NCBI GenBank assembly: GCA_026260175.1
Contig: JAKCWW010007913.1
Location: forward strand, 1 to 20,258
Length of the DNA stretch: 20,258 bases
Reading direction: 5' to 3'
From: Reticulitermes lucifugus
Lineage: Eukaryota > Arthropoda > Insecta > Blattodea > Rhinotermitidae
The stretch's first letter is position 1. Every line of letters begins with the position of its first letter. The position numbers and the translations under genes are program-made. This document shows positions 8,289 to 17,411 of the stretch, one piece after another. Under the pieces are notes generated by a model. That model was given only the letters and a program-made list of their open reading frames with translations. It ran no database searches and was not told the DNA's origin.

Positions 8289-11200
8289 CTGTTTGCAAAA
8301 CAGTGCACAAAGTTACTACTAAACCCAAGTGAATGGAATAAAGTTAAATGATGGGCTCACAGGGGATACGTTTACAGAAATCAGTGACAAGTACATTTCT
8401 GGTCTCATCCTAAACATAAGATAAATTATTTCAGACACGTTTCTAATTTATTTATATTTTTATGCAAAAACACATGTGTGCACTCACCCACTCACACACA
8501 CACACACACAGGCATATGTATTCCTTAAAATATCTACCGCTGCTTCAAAGTTTCTTTTCCATTCCTGATAATAATATATCTGCAACAACATATGGCTGAA
8601 CAATGAATCTTGTACTCCTGCTTCCTATTTAAGATATCCTGATGTAAATTACTGGCATGAAGCTGGCTACCCTGATTTCTTCATGGTTCTTCTCAGCCCT
8701 TCTACATGAATACAGAGACAGTACCTTCCATGTTCTTACACATTCATCATAAATAATCACTCCATCATTTCATGCTACATAACACATTCTTTATGACAGT
8801 ATCATTAAATGAAGTGTGGAAGAACATTTATGAACACTTCCATTGGAGCTGACACAGCATAATCAGTATAGTGACTATTCTACAGGCTGGACAACATGGG
8901 GTTCAAATCCCAGCAGGATTGACTTTTTTCTTCTCGATAATATCCAGACTCTGCAGCCCACCCAGCCTCCCATTCAGTGTGCACAACACGCTCTTTTCAA
9001 AGGGATAAAGGGGCATGGATTTGAAGCTAGTGCTAAGGTTAAGACTCAGTGAGGCTATACAGATGGAAAACTCACCCAAAGAATGGCACAAGGCCTATGA
9101 GAAGATCCTTATCCGGTGCAGTGGCCAGACCAACATTTGTTTGCACTAAATGATTCATTACACAACGCAGATAATGTTGCAGCCTGCGGCGACGTTCCTC
9201 AACAAACCTGGCATCCTGCATAAACACCATATCACATATGACAGAAAACATAAATATACTGTAATATCTCACACTACATCAAAACAGGTAAAGGTGTCTG
9301 CTTATCACATCTGTAACATACTGTTATAAAGTTAAACCTGCAAAATTAATGTTCCTTTGAAGATCACTTTAAGGACATACGATATGGGGAAGAAATAATG
9401 TCAAATTTCTTAAAGCCAATGATCTGCCTTGGCGTAACTGTGTTAGGGTATATGTGGCTGATGCCGCTACCATGGCGTGATATAAGAATGGTGTCCGAGC
9501 TGAGTTGTTAAATAAATGTTGTTTTGCAAGATAAACAGAATATTTTCAGTAATATTTTTATAATGTGTGCACAAAAAATACATCGAAATAAGCAAACTTT
9601 AAACAAAAGAATTAGTGTTGTATAAAGTGTTATCTAAGAACATCATTATGTTAAGAGTACAGAATCACATTTATAAAAAAAAACTAAACTGATATAACCT
9701 ACATTTCTGTAGTGGTGTTTCCTCCATATTAGATGGTTATGACATGAGATAGTTTTTATTAAATCAGGCAATGATATTTTTTTCCACTACAAAGGTAGTG
9801 TGAGACACAGTACATCCAAATCTCTGACTGCACGTCTTACCTTATTACCCAGAGTCTTTTTGGGTGGAAAGTCAAAGGTGCTAACAATAGCATCATGCTT
9901 CTTCAGTTCTTTATGTAAAGAGTAAAACTGAGCATAACGTCTATAGATATTCCACTCATCATCACGTATACGAATGTAAACCTGCAAAACAATGCAACCA
10001 AATGACAAGCTAGGTGTCTTTTACATCTAGCTCTATGCTCCAAAACAAAAATTTCTGGATGGTAAAAATTATAAATTCAATTCCATACATCACTACAGTA
10101 GTTCAATTCATGTTAGCATTATTGCACACAAAGCCTGCAACTGCCAGAATTTAGAATCTGGTTTACCCCTGCACTTCAACTCCCTCTGTTTCATAAGAAA
10201 AGTCTTGGAAGTGCCAACTTCTGGCTTCCAAGCAGGCCTTGCACCCTCTGAAAATATCCAACACAGAAAAACGCTCGTTTTGAAATATTACTAATTGCTC
10301 TTTGAAACTGTCCACTTCTTACAAAGAAAGTGGATTTTTCTACATTTTCTGTTCCTCTGTTCACTCCCCGTTATATACCTGTTACTTCAGATGTTTTTGT
10401 TCCCCTGAATGTAAGCCATGCCTCATCCAAGTAAAACCACACACAGACACTGACACAGCAGGCCCATTCCTCGCAACACCACTGTGACTGTTATCAGACA
10501 TGTTACATCACTACATCTGGTCCACAAACTCTACCTCCTATGTTGCAATGGCATCAAATTCTTTATATGAATTATATTATATATTCATATAATATATATA
10601 TGAATATATTATATTATATAGACATTATATGAATATGACTGGCAGTCATTGTCTAGCACACCAGACAACCCCACTTAATTTTCATTATCATGTGCCTAAA
10701 AGCTATGAATTGGGGACACATGGTGGCACAGTTGGTTGAGGCACTGTGCTACATGCCATAAGGTTGCAGGTTCGATTCCAGATCATGTCACTGGAATTTT
10801 TCATTGACATAATCCTTTGGCCGCACTATGGCCCTGGGGTCGACTCAGCCTCTAACAGAAATGAGTACCAGGGGTATTTCCTGGTGGGTAAAGACAGCCA
10901 GTGCATAGGGCTGACAACTGTGAGTTCAAAGTGCCTATTTAGTCCTAGAATTCATTTAACCCTTCAAAGACTGAAGTTAATCTCTATTATACATGAGGAT
11001 GCAGTTTGTACCTCACAGAGAAGAGCCCATGATCATTACAACACTAATCAGTTAATGGTGCATAAGGAAATAATGGTTTATTGTGACAATCATATGAAAC
11101 ACATAAACACACCATGCTGACAAAATTAAAAAGTCTAATTACGTTACAGCAGATGGTACATACCACCAGGCTTTACCCTTTAAACGACCTACATTCGTAT

Positions 11201-14200
11201 GTGCAAATGCATGTAAAGAAACACCAATATAAATTCATTTTATATACTCGTATTTAGGCCACAAGAAAATTTACTGAATTTTTAAAGACATGCTGCATAA
11301 TCTCTGTTTTATTTTCCACAAAATGACATTTATTTCATAATTTTATCTTTTTCTGTTCAAATAATACTCATGTTTTTCTTAAACACCAACCCAGTCATTT
11401 AAATGTTAAAAAAAAAAGGTTAACACTTCATAGTGTGTGACACTGACCTGATACACATGATGAACATCAGAGGAGCCACCAGTAAGGAAAGCTGATGGTA
11501 TCCAAATATTAACAAGTGCTCGGGCAGCAGCACAAAGAGAGCTAGTATCATAATCACTGGTCACACTCAGATCATCATCAGAAGTAGCAACATCATCAGG
11601 CAGGGGGCCACGTAAATCTACAAGCTCTTCACGTAAGCGATGCAATGCGGCATCTTTCTGCTGCAGAAGCCGATGCAGGCGGTCATTGAACTCCATAAGT
11701 TCTCCATGCATCTCTGCTACCTGAAATATGTCACATCAGTACAACCCTAAGAATAATAATGTCTCTAGTTTATAGGCTGTTGACAGTGCAGGTTATTTCT
11801 TACCAGCTTTATCCTTGGATAACCAAATAAACTCCAGGAAGCACAGTACAGTAGGGAAAGTTTTATTATATGCACAGGAAATAGTGAATAATCTTTCTTT
11901 AAATTCTTATTTTTCATTTTAACATCCTCTCTGTCTGTTAAGACATTATTTCACATTGGTTTTCAATCTGCTTTCTCAAGAATGAAAAAATATTGAAAAC
12001 AGTTTCTATTTAATGCAGCTAGTTCTCATTTACACATGTTGTGTTGATGTGTGTGTGCACGAGCATGCATGCACCACTTTTCCCAGCACAAGTTCCACAT
12101 AGACTGCCCTGGAATCGAACACAGGCCTCTGTGGTGAGAACCTTCTTATTTTTGTATTAAAATATTGGTCACAAAATAGGCTCTCCTTGTGTAATTAATT
12201 TAAAAATAAATAGTGGGAAAAAGGGATCACACAAGGAATTTAGATAAGTAATAAAAATGAAATTATAGGAAAGTGGGCTTTATGAATTCTGTCATAAATT
12301 ACCACTTCTTCAAGTGTGTTAAGTAAAAATGAGACCAAAAGTGTGAAAAAATAATTTCATACACCCATGTTATGTCCGGTATTCATGTTGGTATTCTAAC
12401 AAAGAGACAGAAAGCAACTAACTTGGATTAGTTTCTTCTCATATTCACGAGCCTCATGATGATAGTCGGGATAGGTTACATCTCCAGCTTTGGGCTGAGA
12501 TGCCTCCAGACTGGCCAGAGCTTCATGTGCCTGAGTACCATCCCGCTTCAACATTTGGACAGCTCCTACATACTTACGCAGTTGATGCTTTAATAACTCA
12601 TTCTCTCTGAAATACATGATAAGTATACTGTGTGAAATCAATGGCAGGCAACAAAAACAGATTTTGTAAAACTCCTCTATAACGGTAAATCCTTTATGAT
12701 TTTTAACAGTTAGATGGAATGCAGTACAGGAAAACTAAAAATGTCCCTTCATTCTCACCTGACTAAAGCCTGAATTCGATTTTCTAAGCGTTCCACTTTG
12801 TCATTGTGTTGGCGATTAGTTTCTGCCAGTGCAGCCTTCAACTCAGCATTCTCTTCTTGGCCCTGATCAAGAAGTCTTTTAAGGGAACGAATTTCAGCCT
12901 GCAGCTCCTCTTTACAGGACAGAAGTGACAGCACAGCCTCTCTAACTTCACCTATCAAATGAAGAATGCAGCAGAGAGTAGAGCCACTGTGTGTACACAA
13001 CAGAATTGAATCATTAATTACATTATTCATTTACTGCAACATCAGTTACAAAAAGCAGGTCCTTACACACTCTCCACACCCTCAAGGCTGTGGCGTGGAG
13101 TGCATAAAGGTAGCTCATCTTCCTTTTCTACTTAGTAACCTTGAGGAAGGGATTTCAGTTTGTGAGACTGCACCAACGGAGTTACAGATCAACGACGACT
13201 TTCAAGTCACTTGTAATAATGAAACAGTTGACAGACAGGCACACCCTGTTACCAAATAACTTTGCAATATACAATACAAACAATTTGACAGTGCAATATT
13301 GCTGTTATTGCAATGGCATAATCATTATAAGACATACTCACAATAACAGACTTTCAATATACTTAGTTCTCCCTGTGTCTACTTCTAGACCAACTTCTTA
13401 CCAACACATACACATTTCCCTTCGTAGTAATTATTTCTTTTTACCCTACAAATGACAGCATAAAACAGAAGCCAAACTGTCCCATTCAATTCCATTCAGT
13501 AGAATTCCCTCCTGATTTCCATTTTATATTGTTAAACACTCATCACACAAAAAAAAAAAAACCAAATGAAAATTGCAAACCTTAAGGAAATGAATGATTC
13601 ATGTCATGGCCAACTTTTGGTATGGTATTCTATTTGGTAGAAAAGTATGGAGGCATTTACTTTGATATTTATGTTAAATACCAATTTTCATTACAATCTG
13701 GCGAGCAGCTTTGCAGCTGAAACATGCAGACAGACAAATAAACGCAACCTTTGTAATCTGCAATCACGGTATACACTACATGCAAAGATTGCAAAATATG
13801 TTACATCTAGCAAGCGGTGATTAGAATAACGTGTCCCACCAGTTCCACAGTAGTGCCATCTTGAAATGTCCCAACAAAACAGTTCACTTACTGCTGACAT
13901 GGGTGAAGAGATCCGACACATTACGACAGTTTCCTGTAGTTGAAAACTCTTGGCATGAGAAGTCTATACAGTTGGTCTGCAGCAACTTCTGTGTTGCCAG
14001 CAAGGCAGCTGCAGCACAGTCGGTATCCTGCACACATAACACTGATACCAACAAACAGTACTTATATATAGAAACACAAAAACAACCATCAAAAGCCCAC
14101 ATTTATCAGTGACATTTTACATTCTTGTGGTGGTCAGTGTCAAGAAATGGTCCCATAGGACTATGACCACAGACTCTCAAGTTTTATTTGATAAACCAGA

Positions 14201-17200
14201 AGGATGATATGAGGCATGTAGAACTGACAACAATTCATGGCACTGGTGTGGCAGTGTAGATTGGACAGCTGCACGTTTGTCTCATTACAGACAATGGCAG
14301 ACACTTGTGTAGAACAGCAGAGTCAAGTGGGTGAGCAGTTAGTACAGACAACATAATAGCACATCTTAACATTGGTAAACCAAGTGGCAAATCAGTCCAA
14401 ATACGAGCAGGGGGAATTCAAGGGATGCCTGCTTCTGGATTTCAAATCACATAAAGACACAATCAATGCAACCGGTTACTGTTAAACGCTTCAAAAGTTG
14501 CATTACACGACAAAGGAAAAATGTCAGAGTAAATTCACTGACAGCATCATCCTGCTGCATGTTGATCCCCCATCCCCAGGCAGCCAACAGAGTTCACAAC
14601 CAAGTAAATGCCATGTGATGGGAGGTGCTCAAACATCCTGCATACAGTCTGGACCTATCACTATGTAATTTTCATGTCTTTGGACTGTTATTTAAATAAA
14701 GTTCACCTGACATCCATCAAGTTGCTCCTTAGAATATGTGCCACAGTACAGCCAGGTTCTGCTAACTTACCAATTCAAAAAGGTTCAGATATGCCTGTCA
14801 CATTCGCCTACTGCGCACGAGTTACGACAAAAATATGGACAGAATCTGACAATGGCCACTTACATACTTTTGTAACACAAACCACCACTCATAACTTATA
14901 ACTGTGCTTTTGTTTGCACTAAAACTCAGGTTCGCTGCACTGGTTGGTGGCTATAATCACAATGAACTAACAAGTTATTGTAGATGAAAAAAATCTGCCA
15001 CCGATCACTCTAGCAATAAAGAACTTTATCTTACACAACAGTTCTAAAAATACAAGCAGTCCATTCTGTTCATAACATCTGGTAGGAAGCAGTGCAATAA
15101 AAACTTAACCACAAGCAACTCAAACTACAACAGCACTCCACTGCTCGAATCAGCACACCACAATTTCAATAATAAAATTTCGAAACAGCAAAGATGACTG
15201 ACTAGTTGTACCTTACAACACTGCAGCTTGTATGTCCCAGATCACGTGAAAAGGCAGTGAAATGGTCTACTCTATACTGGCATGTCTGAACATCACTAAA
15301 TTCATTATCCAGCATTCCAAAAATTAAATCAACCATCACAAAAATAACCACTTTGACCTTAAGTGTAAATGTGCAACTACACCAAAATAAGCATGATATA
15401 TTAACTTCACAAAACACCTGTCAGTGAATATGCAAATGCAGTAAGGATACCACCACTGCAACAGCCAAAATTTCATTCTATCTCAGTGAGGGTAATGTGA
15501 CCATCTACCAAACAAATGCCAGTACAAACTGCAGGTTGTCAATTTCTACACTTACATCAGAATAACTGGGAACAGAGAGTGAGTCCTCCTCAGAGTGAGC
15601 TTCATCTGTTACTGACACAGGTATCAGCTCTCCCACACTCATATTGTTCACAGGAGTCAATATCTGCACTGGGCGCATCATGCTCACCATACTGGATACA
15701 CCATGACCCCTGGAAAGTATTCAGTCCACTAACACAGCACAAAATAGACAAAAACATCCTGAATAAATAAAATAAGAATGTAAATGGGTACATCTATGGA
15801 ATTACAAAAAGTGTGCAGACATTATGGAGAATTTTGCTGTTGATGCCAACTCATCAAAATGGTTTTTGCATTTCATTTTCCAAATGCCTTCCAGACTCTG
15901 CATGTTTCATTAGCAACACCATACTGACAACATCAAAATGACATACAGGAATGAGGTTTCTTTAGGTTAACAGAACCTTACTGGGTCTGTGTTTATATTA
16001 CACTCATGACAACACAAAAGCTTAACAGAAGGCTATATAGTGTTGTGGATAAAGTTTCAGTATCACAGCAGCTGCATACTGACCCAAGTAAGGGGGTATT
16101 TTAGGAAATGCTGTCAAGTTGACTGCAGTTACACAACTGCAATAATGGGACACACTACAAATAATGGTTAAGTCGCAGATTTTATTTAGTGGACAAAGCA
16201 TATAAACAACTGCCATATAGTGAAACAATTTAATTACAGTAAAAGATCCCGAACAGACAGTCGTGACATTGCAGATGATAACTTGTTAACAGTTCAATGC
16301 CTGGAGATTCAAAACTTCTGGGAAGTGATGTCATGTCAAGTGGTAAATATTTACTGACATTTCAGAGGACCTTGTTTCCTCAATCTTCGGGGTCTGATCT
16401 ACTAACCCTTGAAGATGAAACACTACGCTCCTTTGAAATGATGGGATATGTTACATTATCCCCTACAGAGCATAACAACTCAGAAGACCAGAATCCTCAA
16501 CACCAGTATTGCAACAAACCTCAAACCTCACATAAATAGCTTATCAGAGGCAGAAGGCAAGACTACCTGTAACAAAATAACTGCCAATGTGTAACATAAC
16601 TATTTTTTATAAATATTTTTCGTAACGGTTTGCTGCTTTATAAACTACAGCATTCTTTATCTGGATGTTTCCTTTTCAAGCATTTGAAGGATACTGCCAT
16701 AAGATATAACTCATTCATACTCACCCAGCAGTACTTTTTCTCAAGCTGTGAGTACATGCATGCAAAGCCACTGACACATGTACATGCATAAACACAAAAT
16801 CACACACATAACCTTCAACTTTTAAGACCATGAAGATTAAAAATAGAATACAAACTCACAGAATATCTTTTTTCCTCTCTGTACAGTTTGGAGGGTTTGT
16901 GGTTGGACTCCACTGGACTTGAGCAGTTGAATGTTGTGAGGAATGAGCAAGCTGCAAATGGCTTGGTCGCTCCGAGTCCGTTACTGCACGAGATGACTCG
17001 CTATGCCCTGTACTGCTATCACAAGGTTCACAATGTGGTAGTGAAACCTGTTAGATAACAAAAACAAAGTGTGATAGCCACTCACCTCGCTAAAGCATTA
17101 ACACATTCAGAAAAAGGGAAAAAATGTGCAGGACAATCCCATACAACAAAAACAGGAAATTAAATATATTGGGTCACCTCAAACTTCATCTTTTAATGTA

Positions 17201-17370
17201 TTCATTTATTAAAACCAACCAAATGCACAATATTAAACACATATAAATAGTAGAGACACTACTCCAACATGTTTCAGTAAAAATATACCATCATCAGCAA
17301 GTATACATGCCAAGGTTTACAAAGTTTCACAGCTTGTAGTACCATCTACAGTTGATATCAATTGTGTATA

Positions 17371-17411
<41 letters not shown>

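Larger units (their letters stand above)
8289..9075 (-). other. SNX29 intron J-K
   Basis: The intron has GTGAGT at 9075 and AG at 8289. It holds (CA)9 at 8493-8510 and, in antisense orientation to the gene, SINE copy 2. Confidence 0.85.
9982..11447 (-). other. SNX29 intron H-I
   Basis: The intron has GTCAGT at 11447 and AG at 9983-9982. It carries an AT palindrome and SINE copy 3. No extra exon is needed, because exons H and I meet in phase 0 in the middle of the PX domain. Confidence 0.88.

Noticed and set aside
8077-8328. 83-codon minus-strand open frame over the terminal SNX29 exon
   Set aside because: It is in a different frame from the tail that joins exon J in phase, and it shows no family resemblance; it is a shadow of exon K.
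8493-8510. CA repeats considered as part of a CRISPR or regulatory array
   Set aside because: It is a simple dinucleotide microsatellite with no spacers.
10712-10790. Possible tRNA gene because of perfect A and B boxes
   Set aside because: No acceptor stem or T-arm pairing is completed downstream, and the similarity continues into a SINE body.
13130-13260. Segment translating to LEEGISVCETAPTELQINDD, considered as a dispersed-repeat fragment
   Set aside because: The resemblance to EDG-x-RNVGTEL repeat peptides is too short and loose to support a feature.
13691-13921. 76-codon minus-strand open frame crossing the donor of exon E
   Set aside because: It runs through a consensus GTAAGT donor in a frame that does not continue exon E.
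15602-15793. 63-codon minus-strand open frame rich in Cys
   Set aside because: It overlaps SNX29 exon D in another frame and crosses its acceptor; it is a shadow.
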